Positions 21,083 to 32,090 of a stretch of DNA of 64,000 bases are shown here, in pieces. The notes below the pieces were generated by a model, which made no database searches, had not been told where the DNA came from, and was given only the letters and a program-made list of their open reading frames with translations. The DNA is taken from the NCBI GenBank assembly GCA_023014485.1, contig JAJOZX010002584.1, positions 310,001 through 374,000 on the forward strand, read 5' to 3'. Positions within the stretch are counted from its first letter, which is position 1, and every line of letters begins with the position of its first letter. The position numbers were made by a program, and so were the translations under genes. The stretch comes from Bathynomus jamesi (lineage: Eukaryota > Arthropoda > Malacostraca > Isopoda > Cirolanidae).

Positions 21083-21416
21083 TAGGGTTGCCAGATTTTT
21101 CAGATGCCCATGCAGAACAAAATTTTTTCTGTTTTTTTTTTTAAGACCAAATTTTTTTTCAAATTGAAACTAGATTTCTTGAACGGTTACAACAAACAAA
21201 ATTATAAAAATTTTATTACAATGATATTTAACAATTAAACATTGTCAATAAATTTAAATTATTATACATAATATTGAAATTCTAAATCAATTCATCCCTA
21301 AAAAATTTGCTTAAAAAATATTTTTTGCGGGACATTTTGAACGCGGGATTTTGACGCGGGATTTTTGGACCAAATGCTGGACTGTCCCGTAAAATATGGG
21401 ACGTCTGGCAACCCTA
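21083..21416. mobile_element. MITE with TAGGGTTGCCAGA ends
   Basis: Left end TAGGGTTGCCAGATTTTTCA; right end GGGACGTCTGGCAACCCTA, so about 13 bp pair inversely. No ORF. The flanking 8-mers CATGCCAT and CATGATGC are only partly alike, so the target duplication is uncertain. Confidence 0.65.
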
Positions 21417-22384
21417 CATGATGCCAGTAGTGATAATTTAAGATAAATACATGTTTTAACTATTAATAATACTTATTTACTTATTTATTTATTTATTATT
21501 ATTAATTAATAACAACTAGCTGTTTATTTTTAATAAGAGCCCAGTAAAGCCTAAAGCTTAAGGGCCAAATGAAATAAAATAAATAGACGAACTTCACAAT
21601 TATTCATGTCATTGTAAATTGAAAAGAATATATTTAGTTTATTATTAATAAAGGTTATTCAAAATTTTTTTAATGTTTTCACTAAATTAAGTTTACTTTT
21701 CTTTAAATAAATTTTAATATTATACCAACTTATTCCTACTTGCAATACGTTTACATTTCTGCGATCGTTCTCCCACCGCTGAAGACAAATAAAATCCACT
21801 AATAAAATTTAATTCGATTTTTACCTACAGTAGTCAAGATTAGATTAGTTTATTAACTGTACGATCATGGTAACTTCGGAAATTCTCATCTCTGTCAGTT
21901 TTGACGGATTAAACTCCACTTCAAATAGTTATATGAATTGGAAATTCCTGGACCTTAAAATTTAAATTTCCCTTTTACCTACTATTCATTACGTATGTAT
22001 TTTTCCACAGGAAAATAAATTTTTTTAAAATTAACAATATCATTGTTTATCTAAATTAACGTATTTCATCCTTTTATTCTGTTTGCATAAATTTAAGTAT
22101 TAATCTTTGAATTTTTAATATTTTATAACTCGCCTCAATGCCCTAGTGGATCATCTGGCCTCTTTCTTAACCCTAACGACTCTATAATCTTAAACAGAGA
22201 TTCCTAAATGAATTGCTTGTCTAAAATTAGATTTGATTTTCTAATTACTGTGCATTGTGACTTAACCACCCCAACTTACGTGTTGCATATAAATCTGTAT
22301 TAAAAAAACCATTAGTTATCATCTAGTTAGACTTACTTAGGATGTTATATTATTGTATTAATATCATTCTAGAGGGAAGAGCTC
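21417..22384. other. Non-coding interior of the LTR element, ending in a polypurine tract
   Basis: AT-rich, no gene seen. AGAGGGAAGAGCTC at 22371-22384, immediately before the right LTR, is a good polypurine tract for plus-strand priming. Confidence 0.55.
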
Positions 22385-22909
22385 TGTGAAAATGAACAAT
22401 GAAGAATTCCTATATTCTTATATAATTTGTATATTTGTATAAATCCATAAATCCATATATTTAATGTATATTTGTATAAATCCGATTTTGTATAAATTCT
22501 TAACTTTATATAGTCCTTTCATTTATATAATTTTTATATTCGGATATTCATTTTTACATAAGGACCAAAATCGCATAACGCAAGTTTAGATAAAATTTTG
22601 ATTTGCTTTCTATTTTTGCCAAATAATTGGTGAATTGTTTCTTTTGAACTTAATCATTTTTTTAGATTTAGCTTAATAATGAAACCTGATAAAATTTTCC
22701 AATGTCCATTTTCTGTATACATTCTCTCTTCGTTATAAAAGATGAAGTCATGTCTTGCCTAACGTTTAATTTTAACTCCTAAGCCTTTAATTTTTGCTCA
22801 TATGCATGTTTAAGTGTAAAAATGCATATTTCAATTTCCATTTTTAGTTAACTCGGCAGATCATGATAACACCAGATCTGTCAATATGCAGTTTAAGATA
22901 AAAATATGG

Positions 22910-23371
22910 GGGCCTTTTTCCGAAATTTGGACTGTTTCCTATTTTTCTGAAAATAAGATATTTAATGTAGATTTTTAGCTGATTTAAAAATTGTAAGTCT
23001 TTTGTTTTTGAGTAATTATTATTTTAAAAGTTACACGGTGTTCTACTTTACGTATATATATATTTTTGCTACCCGCACGAAGGGTAGAAAAAATAACTGA
23101 ATGCCCGGTTAGGTTAATTGAATGCCAGGTTAGGTCAACTGAATACCCGGTTAGGTTCATTGAATGCCCGGTTAGGTCAACTGTACGCCCTTGACGATTG
23201 GTTAGGTTTAGTCGTGATATTTTCTTTAGTTTTAACGAAAATATCACGACTAAACCTAACCAATCGTCAAGGGCGTACATTTGACCTAACCGGGCATTCA
23301 ATGAACCTAACCGGGTATTCAGTTGACCTAACCGGGCATTCAGTTATTTTTTCTACCCTTCGTGCAGGTAG

Positions 23372-23418
<47 letters not shown>

Positions 23419-23559
23419 GTAAATTAGAACACCGTGTAACTTTTAAAATAATAATTTCTCTAAAAAAAGACTTAGATTTTTTTAAATCAGCGTAAAAATC
23501 TACATTAACTATCTTATTTTAAAAAAAATAGGAAACAGTCCAAATTTCGAAAAAGGCCC
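22910..23559. mobile_element. Long fold-back element with GGTTAGGT tandem arms
   Basis: The ends GGGCCTTTTTCCGAAATTTG and its complement (ending ..CGAAAAAGGCCC) are flanked by AAATATGG on both sides (22902-22909, 23560-23567), an 8 bp duplication; the left LTR shows the empty site. Almost the whole 650 bp folds into one hairpin. In its centre (23100-23350) each arm is a tandem of units like CCCGGTTAGGT(C/T)AACTGAATG. The loop region TAGTCGTGATATTTTC is itself inverted. A TA tract interrupts the right arm. No transposase. Confidence 0.88.
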
Positions 23560-23721
23560 AAATATGGCTTCATCTTCAAATATCTTGTTTATCTTTTTAG
23601 ATGTTGCCACAGCTAAAAAATTTACCTTATCTTCAAATATTGTGCAAAAATAATGCAGCCTATAGAGAATAGAAACTAAACAAGTCAACATTAAATAATA
23701 ATGAGGCCCACAAAATTTGGG

Positions 23722-23729
23722 TATATAAA
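23722..23729 (+). promoter_or_regulatory. TATA box of the right LTR
   Basis: TATATAAA within GGGTATATAAACCC, about 400 bp before the LTR end, the expected place of an LTR promoter. Confidence 0.5.
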
Positions 23730-24123
23730 CCCATGTAAATTTTCAAATTGTCATTCTGGTTATTCTGATTAGACTGATCTAACTTAGAGGCTGAGCATTA
23801 CCTGTAACATTTTAGCAGTAAATTACCGTAACAAAAAGTCTTTATTTCCTCCTTCGAGCCTTGCTCTCTTCAGAGAACTTAGTCATAAAGAGAGAAAAAT
23901 AATTTCCCGATCCGTTACAAGAAGTATCGGGGAACTTCAGAGAATTTAATCAGCTTCACAGAATCCTCCGATCCACTGCAAGAAGAAATCGGAGAGTAGT
24001 ATAGAAGAAAACTATTGCGATTCCCTATACCAGCTTCTCCAGAGTAACAAATCCGTTGCTGTCACCTAACCAGAGCCCCAGTCAAATTCGAACCGACTAA
24101 GGCCATAGACAGAGGGGTTAACA

Positions 24124-25909
24124 TATATACGCCTCTGATCTTCCGCTGGTTGGCTGTGTGGTTACAGGCCCCACTGTTCTCCTCTGCACACTTCAAGCAC
24201 AGGGGAAACATGAACTTGTGGTTTATAACGACGGGTAAGATCGGCATCCATAAGTCGCGAGGGGGGGAGAACGTCTACGAAAGAAAGACCGAAGTAGTTC
24301 TTGTTCAAATTTGTTGAGAACTCTTCGATGGTGGGCAGGGCTGGTCCCACCAGCTTTTCAGGTGCTCCTATAGGGTACGGGTTGTTTTTCATCACGTAGG
24401 GTTATAAAGAACAGAAGTCATAGTAATGGAGTTTCACGCCCTCCGTACGCGGAAAATATAGCGTGAGTGGATTTGTACGTCCTCCGAACAAGCTATTACC
24501 GCATCTGAGAGGATCCAACACCATTGAACGCTTGATCGTGTTTATTTCTTCACGGTACTCTCCATCTGTCTCCATCCGTGCATCATATTCATGCTCCCAC
24601 AAGAACTTGTGAGTGAAATGGGTACCTATAAGCTGATCGCGGGTGCGGGTCCATGCAAGACTGTCGGCATGAGATCTACCTTGGATATCTCCTACGATTC
24701 TACACTAAGGACGCTGGCATCCGTGCCACCAGCAACCTTAAAGGAGTACACAGTCTTCTCACGAGTGATACGGTCTTCGCTTAGACTATCAACCCAAAAA
24801 ACACGACCATTGACCTTAAAGGGTACCTCCCCCGTGTTGCGAGCGTGTGTTATGTAAACACCTGTCTCCTCCTGTAGGTGTATGAGCCAATTAGCCTTAT
24901 GCCCATAACTGCGAGGGTTGTTTCTGTGAATGATGGCTAAGGTGTCTTCATGCATGAAATTGTTCTTGAACACCGTAAAGCACAATGAGGCGATCGTGGT
25001 TGCGACTTGCAACGGATCGCATTTGAACCGGTCTATGTACATTCTTCCAAAGACCTGGAAGCATACTATAAGCACGGGCACATCATTCACCCAATAACGC
25101 TCACATTCATCCGATATATTGTAAGGAGTATCTCCATTTAAACTGTTGTAGTAGCGGTCAAAATCTTCACGCTCACTATCACTCATGTTGGCATATTTAA
25201 AGTAATGTTTTGGGGGAGGCAGGCCTACGTAATTTAAAGTGTCGCTAGTGAGGAAATTTAAGGGAAATACCCTTTTGAAACTTCGGCTGCTACGCCTATC
25301 ACCTTAGGTAGCTTCGCTAATTTACAAGGTGTGAATAATAAAGCGTCTTTAAACTGAACATTACCTCTTATTTGCATCTGTATAAGTTTGTTTCCTCTTT
25401 CCAAGGGATCGCCTGTAAATATCTCCGATGATTCGAGCTCAAGCAGTTCCTTATAAAGGAACTGTGTGTCAAATTTTTCCTCGTTATGGGCAAGAATATA
25501 CACAGTAATCTTTTTGAACTTGTCCGTAAACTTGACAATAGAGGACACAAAGAGTTTCACAGGGATGTCGTGTGCTATCGTTTTAAAACGGTTTAACACA
25601 ATTGTGACACTCATCACACTCGACTTCCATGCACTCATCGCAGATAGTCTGACTTACAAGTAGATGTGGGATAACCTCTTTGGTTTCAGCAATCGTACAT
25701 GTTTCTATATCGTAGTACACAGTTATACAAGGTCTATTTTTAGGCTTAGCATCTTTCATATAATATACATGCTTTATACCATCTGCCTTATATTTCTCGT
25801 GGCATGTAGAACAGTGAATTTCACCACATTTATGCTTGAATTTCCCCCAATTATCCACCACATGAAACATACCACATTCACAGATTTTCATTTTCTTGCA
25901 AGTGCCAAT
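24124..25909 (-). pseudogene. Polinton P1 DNA polymerase B, segment 2 of 4 (exonuclease and palm)
   Basis: From high to low coordinates: CGMFHVVDNWGKFKHKCGEI, a zinc-binding-like block CSTCHEKY; exonuclease motif I in ITVYYDIETC; exonuclease motif II in VYILAHNEEKFDTQFLYKEL; EIFTGDPLERGNKLIQMQIR; ERYWVNDVPVLIVCFQVF (third exonuclease region); SYGHKANWLIHLQEETGVYI; LDPLRCGNSLFGGRTNPLTL leading into motif A LHYYDFCSLYPY; MMKNNPYPIGAPEKL. Frames change repeatedly and the DxCSLYP region crosses a break, so it cannot make a working polymerase. P2 holds the parallel segment at 62150-63890. Confidence 0.9.
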
Positions 25910-27076
25910 CAGACATGGGGCTGATTACAAAATTTTATTATGATTTGATTATGATTAGTTGCGTGCAAATTTTTTTTATTTTGATTTGATTATGATTAGT
26001 GGATTTGCAAAAATGTTGGTTATGGTTTGATTATGATTTGTGGGCTCGAAAAATTAATGATTATGATTTGATTATAATAAACATTTTTTATTATGAATAG
26101 ATTACACTGGTCAACACTCATTTTATTGCCAATCATATTAGAGTGATTTTGGGGTAACTTTGTGGTGCTGATTCCGAATATGACATCAGTTTTGCTAGAT
26201 TGGCTCTTATTTATGAGATAATTGGTACCCCATTGAAACACGTAAAAATGCAAAAAATTTAATGTTCAGGCGGAGCCTACTTACAAATAGCATTGAAATT
26301 GTCTCAAATCATACAAAAGTAAACACATGAAATACATAATGGCATTTTATTCGGTCTCACCATCTAGAATGTTCCGGTATTTTCCCATATGCACGCGTTA
26401 TGGTTACGTTTCCTATTAATTGAGGGTATTCATTATCTCAAGAACTAGAGCCAAATCGGAAAAACTACTTTCATTTTGGAATTCAGCAACCCCAAAATAC
26501 CCTAAATTCGTACGAATTTCCTTGGCAACGAAAAAAAAAAGTTTTTTGTTGACCTGTGTTATGATTACATGGCTTAAAAATCTTGATTAAAATTTGAATT
26601 TGTTTGCCACAGTTAAATATGATTAAATTATGATTACCGTGTCAGACTGATTATGTGTATTTAAATATGGAATCAAAGTAATAGCATACAAGCAGAATAT
26701 GTTATTGAATAAATGTACAGTGTATACAGCAGTATTCTAGCGTATGTACTATACTTTACACTCAAAAAGTCACAAAAGAAAACATCTTACTTAAAATTAT
26801 TCTTCCATCATTATCACATGGTGAAGTTACAATGAACGATTGATTTGTTTATTACATTTTACATAATACACTTTAATCATTGAATAATCATTGATTATAG
26901 CATTCATAATTTTGATTATGATTTGATTATGATTATAATATTTTCTAGAATTTTTATTATGATTTGATTATGATTATATATATTTTCTAATTTTGATTAT
27001 GAATTGATTATGATTGCATAATCACCATCATTGATTATGATTATTTGATTATGATTAATAATCAACCCCATGTCTG
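25910..27076. mobile_element. hAT-type non-autonomous element built of TTATGATTTGATTATGATT repeats
   Basis: The ends CAGACATGGGGCTGATTA and (other strand) CAGACATGGGGTTGATTA are flanked by GTGCCAAT at 25902-25909 and 27077-27084, an 8 bp duplication. P2 has the uninterrupted site at 62146-62165. Both arms consist of degenerate repeats of GATTATGATTTGATTATG. The middle (about 26105-26575) looks like a further insertion, starting CACTGGTCAACAC and ending GTTGACCTGTG. Confidence 0.85.
26105..26575. mobile_element. Possible nested insertion inside the MITE
   Basis: Sequence composition changes from the TTATGATT repeat to a unique stretch bounded by ACTGGTCAACA and TGTTGACCTGT, which pair inversely with one mismatch. 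No clear target duplication, no ORF. Confidence 0.45.
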
Positions 27077-28440
27077 GTGCCAATTGACTTATGGAGCTCG
27101 AAACAGTTATTATTAAAAAATGTGCGTCTACGCGCATTACAGTCCCTTTTCTCAGCTTCAACTACACGACTTTCACAGTTAGAGCTTTTACACTGTTCAC
27201 ATACGATGTGGCAATCCTTACAATGTTTCACTATATTATCCGCAAACTCGAGACATCCTTTACACAAATCATGCCTACCATATTTTCGACTTTTATCATA
27301 ATCCGCGTAAAGGTACCTTATATTACCGATGGGGAGATACGTTGACCCTGACAGCCCTAAAATAAGTAGGGGTCTTGTACTATCTCTCACACAGCTTTTA
27401 AAACATACACAGTCCTACGAAGATCAATTCCAAATACAACTATATGAGCATCCATTTCCTGCTCTACCCTTCTCAGCTCTTCAGGACCCATACTTCAGTC
27501 AAACTCAAGCTTGCAATCTGAAGCCAGTTTACGAGCACGCTGCACAACCGTAGGCAGCCAAATTTTTTAGGCCCTTGTATTTAGCACAGTGAACATATGA
27601 GCTAAGACTAATGTTATAAAGCCGCAACCACGATCGGTGTTTATTTGCCGTGTGTAAATAGCCTGAGAATTGAAGTTAAGAGTATAAGGTGTGGCACTAT
27701 GACCCGCAACACGGAATACCATGAAGTTGTCCATATTGAAGGCTGTACTTCTTTGAGAGGCCTGCATTATACGGCCCAATATATATCCTATATCTACAGC
27801 GGCCAAGCGTCTGAATGTTATTACTACCCAAAAATCATCTACATCCCCGTCATCTGACCCTAACCCGAAGGACAGCCTCGTCCTGACTTCACGTTCGTCA
27901 CGGTTCTGAAGGGCACACACACTCCACAATACGTTCAAGTACGCGCCGTAGTCCGTGTTCAACACCATTGCTTTACGTGGATCCAGGGTCAACCCTGAAT
28001 ATATACCGATTTCTAGTCAGGGCTGGGGTTGGGGTAGTGGTGCGCACCAGTTCGAATGTTATACCATCCTCTACAGCACGAGAATCTGCTGCTGTTGTGG
28101 AGGATGCGACTGGAATTGAACAGGAATGAAGGGGTACATCTTTATTTGAGGAAGGAACTAATGTGGGGGTTGTGTCGTAGGACGTAAAGGTTGAATCTAT
28201 TACTGGGGGTCTAACAACCGGCGAACTCCTGGCACGGTTTACACCTGACGTGGAAGGCTCTTCATCATACCTCCGCTTTGAATTGTTGCATGGGGGCTCT
28301 CCAGATGTCGCTGGTGTGTGTTCGCCAGTGGGAATGGATTATGTAACCACAACTACACTGTCATAGGGATCGTCTGTAATATCGATGATAAGCATATGAT
28401 GCGGTACCTCGTCGTCATTCACGGTTCTGTGGAAGAAGAG
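27077..28440 (-). pseudogene. Polinton P1 DNA polymerase B, N-terminal segment (1 of 4)
   Basis: The N-terminal extension before the exonuclease: an acidic, Ser/Pro/Thr-rich start (IIDITDDPYDSVVVV, EPSTSGVNRARSSPVVR), then ITFELVRTTTPTPALTRNRY, then AMVLNTDYGAYLNVLWSVCA and EVRTRLSFGLGSDDGDVDDF, and a Cys-rich block CKGCLEFADNIVKHCKDCHI / CEQCKSSNC that is probably zinc-binding. A TAA interrupts the N-terminus at about 28340. Just upstream, CTTCTTCCACAG precedes the coding start like a 3' splice site; P2 keeps the same feature. Confidence 0.85.
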
Positions 28441-28528
28441 GAAAAAAAGACTGTAGAATATATGGAACACCACTTAAATTTTTATTGTATTTTGTAAATG
28501 ATCCACTTTGGAGTGTGACGTGTTAGAG
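28441..28528. promoter_or_regulatory. Divergent intergenic region between PolB and the virion module (P1)
   Basis: About 90 bp separate the leftward polymerase from the rightward ATPase; AT-rich, with no further gene. P2 has the equivalent at about 60628-60732. Any promoters for the two arms should lie here; no core element is certain. Confidence 0.4.
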
Positions 28529-29160
28529 ATGGATTCTGTAGAAGAATTCAAGTTCACAACCCCGTCTACGTGTATTATACCTGGACGTACAGGATGTGGT
28601 AAAACTGTGTTTATGCTTAAAACCAGTAAAGATAAGGGAGAGATGTTCTCAAAATTTGTGCATAAAGTCATATGGTGCTATTCGACATACCAGTCAGTGT
28701 TCAACGAGTACAAAGATGATATTTTGTTCCACAAAGGTGTATATGACGTTAATTCATTAAAGTGAAATGAACACACAGTCATTGTAATTGACTTTCTCAT
28801 GTTGGAAATGGATAAAACGTTTGACGAGTCATTTACAGTGTTCTCCCACCATCTTAACATAAGCGTATTCTTCATCAATCAGAATCAATTTTTCAAAAAT
28901 AGAGACATGCGCGATGTGTCGTTAAATAGACAATATCTAGTCTTATTCGCGCAACGTAGAGCTGTGTCACAAATTGGGGTATTAGCCAGTCAAATGTTCC
29001 CGAATCAGCGTAAGGAGTTTTTTTGAAGTTTATAAAGAAACTACAAGTCAACGTTACGGATATTTGCTTTTGTGACCTTCACCCGCGAAACATGTTTAGA
29101 GTGTTTCTAAGAACGAATATATTCCAAAACGAGCCGGAAACGGTGTATATTCCAGAATGA
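28529..29160 (+). pseudogene. Polinton P1 genome-packaging ATPase (FtsK/HerA-like)
   Basis: P-loop ATPase thought to pump DNA into capsids. ATG at 28529 (MDSVEEFKFTTPSTCIIPGR); Walker A GRTGCGKT at residues about 19-26; Walker B region HTVIVIDFLMLEMD; later FFINQNQFFKNRDMRDVSLN with the conserved NQN/Asn region; LASQMFPNQRKEFF. One in-frame TGA after DVNSLK (28763-28765) and frame changes after RKEFF break it. The 3' end ..ETVYIPE overlaps the next ATG as ATGA, exactly as in P2. Confidence 0.9.
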
Positions 29161-29479
29161 CAAAGATGCTAAAGAAATACCATGAATTAATAAAAATCTA
29201 TCATCGATTGCCCCGGGCAATGCAACAGATGTGTTTTAAAAATATCGACTTGTACTTTTTAAAATGTATCTGTGAAATCTGTCTTAACGTTATAAAATGT
29301 AATGTACCAATAAAACCCCCTCAGAAGGCTCGCCTACGCCTTCACAAGAACATAATACGTACACTCGCTCGTAAAAGTCAAACTGTAGGGAAGAAAAAAC
29401 GAATTATTGTACAAAGAGGGGGTCATTCCTAACCATCTTATTTTCAGTTTTGGGACATTTACTGACTAGATTAATATAA
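29157..29479 (+). pseudogene. Polinton small basic protein (P1), after the ATPase
   Basis: About 107 residues in the family; here the frame is open for 91 residues then broken just after QRGG. It is strongly basic with Cys (FLKCICEICLNVIK) and ends in KSQTVGKKKRIIVQRGG followed, in P2, by a hydrophobic tail. The basic-plus-hydrophobic-tail design recalls membrane-active or core small virion proteins of adenovirus-like elements; exact function unknown. Overlaps the ATPase by ATGA and the next gene by TAATG. Confidence 0.7.
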
Positions 29480-30209
29480 TGAAGAAAGTGGTAGTGATTC
29501 CACACGAGGTGTATGCTTCATTGCAAAGTTCAAAGACTCCAGATACGGTTCTAGAACCCCGTACCGTAAAAGCAGGCTTAAAAGAATGGAAAGCGAATTG
29601 TTAGACCTATTAAACAGCGAAAAGTCACCTGATGAGAAAAGAATCTTATACCAAGAAGCTCTGCAGTAATTTCTTTAGGAGTACGAAAATTATGAGTATC
29701 CGACAGAGATCCCCGTAGTTATTAGACACAGCGCGGACAACGATGAGCATGGGGGTATAGGGCCTGGGGTCGACGCTAGACATGACTAGTCAAAGAATAG
29801 CGGGTCGAACTCACAACATATCGAAGAGGTATTAAAGGCTTAAGTTTTTATAATCTATTGCGTGAGGACCCCATTATATAGTGGACCGATACAGGCGAGA
29901 TCATTGTGGAAGGAACAAAGGTACAGGGTTCAAATATCGTCGACATCGTCCGCGATGTGGCGAGAAAGTGGGATAGGCCCTTACAGCATGGAAACTTATG
30001 AAAGCAAGATGACAACAAATAAATATCCCCATAACATTCATAGGAAATCTGAACAGGTTAAAAGACTTGGAGCAAGCCTTGCATGTGCCACAACTGAGCA
30101 CGCCATCACCCCCAACGGTAGCATCTCTGAAGAGGAGAAAGAAGACACCAAACAACAACGGTCAACCCTCTCCACTTGCTTCTAAAATACGCAAATGGAT
30201 AACATATAA
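29479..30209 (+). pseudogene. Conserved Polinton protein of unknown function (P1)
   Basis: Begins MKKVVVIPHEVYASLQSSKT. After about 25 residues the homologous sequence jumps to another frame (RLKRMESELLDLLNSEKSPD, then RILYQEALQ). Further on come TGEIIVEGTKVQGSNIVDIV and RDVARKWDRPL, a conserved C-terminal motif of this protein in invertebrate Polintons. It ends overlapping the integrase start. The frame break after the N-terminus is present at the same place in P2 (59590-59610). Confidence 0.7.
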
Positions 30210-31259
30210 AGAAAACGTTATTATGCCATTTCTAACCCAGCCTCCTACAGCGGTGTTGATAGACTGTACAGAGGTTTTTATAATGGTGCAGTAGGGAAAA
30301 AAGATGTTGAGAGATTTTTGCGGGAGCAGGATGCTCATACTCTTCATAAGCCGGTGAGTAAAAGGTTTAAAACAGCCAAGACAACAGCGGCTTCGATTTA
30401 CTCTATTTGGCAGGCGGATTTAACAGACATGCAAAGGTATTCAGTGTATAACGATGGCTACTGCTACATCCTATTCATAATAAATGTGTTCTCTAGATAC
30501 CTGTGGTTAATTCCCCTGAAAAATAAATTGCCTGAAACAGTTGCTAAAGCTACCAAAACGCTAATGTTGAAAGAAAACAGGATTCCAGGCTATTTTTGTA
30601 CGGATATGGGGAAAGAATTTATAGGCCGAGCTTTTCAGAACATGTTGACAGGTTTAATATCTGCTACTACACTATCAATTCTATACATAAGGCAGCTTTA
30701 GTTGAAAGAGTTCAACGTACCATAAAGGAACGCATTCATCGATATTTTACACATAAAAACACGTACAGATATATAGGCATTCTGGAGTCACTGGCCTCAT
30801 CATACAATCGTTCACACCATCGCACGATTAGGACAACACCTAACAAGGTTTTAGAAAGAGGTACGCACACAGAGCGTGAGGTGAGAAGAGATATTCGTAG
30901 AACTATGCCACACTCTACACGTTTCAAAATCAATTATTAAGTAAGCTGTCGCGTTCGGGAAATAAATTCGCGAAGGGATTTAAGTAAGGTTGGACAGGCG
31001 AGATTTTTAAAGTTAGGGCTATGAGACCTAAAGGGTGTATTACGTTGAAGATTTGAATGGGAAAGAAATCGCAGGAGGTTTTTACCGCGAGTAGTTGAAG
31101 AGAGTGACATTTAATTTAGGAAAAAACGTGTTTATAATTGAAAAAGTTTTAGGCAGCAAAGGAACAGGAAAGAGAAAAATATAGCTGGTGAAATGGCTAG
31201 GATACCCAGAAAGCTTCAACACCTATATAAAAGCTGATGCAATGAGGAAGCTTAAATAG
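30195..31259 (+). pseudogene. Polinton P1 integrase (retroviral-type, chromodomain C-terminus)
   Basis: DDE integrase that joins the linear element to host DNA. Core motifs: YSIWQADLTDMQRYS (first Asp), GYFCTDMGKEFIGRAF (second Asp), ERVQRTIKERIHRYFTHKNT (Glu). NPASYSGVDRLYRGFYN forms the N-terminal part. The C-terminal part is a chromodomain-like module (..GTGKRKI.LVKWLGYPESF..) ending at TAG 31257-31259. A stop in MDNI*RK, a frameshift at about 30655 and others downstream make it non-functional. Its start codon lies inside the end of the previous gene. Confidence 0.9.
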
Positions 31260-31267
31260 CGGGCAAT

Positions 31268-32090
31268 ATGGCGCCTAACCCTTTCTACGTCACACTACCG
31301 TCCTCTTCTGTGTCTGTACATCCTGGCAACACCCTGACCAACCTTGTAACAGAACTCCATGGGTCCCTTGAATGGAATCGTGATTCGTATGAGGTGGCGA
31401 TATGTGAAATTTAGCTGGACACCCTTTTTAAGTATTGAGAAAAAGAACCCGGGGTAACTTGAGATGAAACCATGCGTATCGCCGGGAGTGGGGATGCACG
31501 GTATTACACTACAGTAGTAACACTAGGCCAGGGCCGTTATGGTGCGGCCGAGGATGTTGTGAGAGACTTAAACGTTAGTTTCAAAAGCTCAAATCTTACG
31601 GCTGATTTAGTATACAAAATCTTAAACAAAGAAACACCTGCACACACTCTGACTCTAAAATCACAAGCTAACAGAAATATTAAAGACAAAAGGGTTGTTC
31701 AAAATTATAACCTAGGGACGATATGGAGCAGCCCTCCAAAGAGATACCTTTCACGAAGTACAGCAGGATTTGTCCAACCTAATGTATCAGCTGAAACTGG
31801 AAAAATTGGGCAATGGCTATCCATTCCCAGACATCTGCTATATTTACAGCAATATCGTGGAACATCAGATTGTTGGGGATACTCAAGTGCGCCTGCTTCG
31901 TATCGCTCACATTCCCATTCATAGAGGACAGAGCTTGAGCATTACATATGACAAACCTCGTTATGTGAACGTCGCGACTAATCTATTAACCAATATATCA
32001 ATATATATAAGAACGATTGAGGGGAAGAGTTTCCCATTCGGTGATGGAAGCTTAACAGTGAAGCTTCACTTTCGTCGCACTGAGTTATAA
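31268..32090 (+). pseudogene. Polinton penton-like minor capsid protein (P1)
   Basis: ATG at 31268, starting MAPNPFYVTLPSSSVSVHPG, the conserved opening of this Polinton virion protein; then NTLTNLVTELHGSLEWNRDS, YEVAICEI; internal YSNIVEHQIVGDTQVRLLRI; end LTVKLHFRRTEL at TAA 32088-32090. Family knowledge places it as the single-jelly-roll vertex (penton) protein; the assignment is by gene position and these end motifs. Stops near 31410 and 31440 and a frameshift near 31790 break it. Overlaps the next gene as TAATG. Confidence 0.7.

Larger units (their letters stand above)
13818..24123 (+). mobile_element. LTR retrotransposon, 10.3 kb, inserted in Polinton PolB
   Basis: Two LTRs of about 1.05 kb (13818-14868; 22385-24123 once a later 650 bp insertion is discounted) start TGT and end ..GGGGTTAACA. 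A primer-binding site and a polypurine tract sit just inside. The 4 bp TATA lies outside both ends (13814-13817, 24124-24127). P2 retains the uninterrupted polymerase at 63845-63900 and gives the same pre-insertion length, confirming a 4 bp duplication. The interior holds no recognisable protease, RT or integrase, and about 3.5 kb of it is later transposons. Confidence 0.85.
22385..24123 (+). repeat. Right LTR (contains a 650 bp fold-back insertion)
   Basis: Collinear with 13818-14868 over its whole length once the insertion 22910-23559 and its 8 bp duplication are taken out (about 1081 bp). It keeps a TATATAAA box at 23722-23729 absent from the left LTR. Confidence 0.85.

Noticed and set aside
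22984..23495. Two mirror-image repeat proteins (LTG.S.. repeats)
   Set aside because: They are the two arms of the same hairpin element read in the same way on opposite strands.
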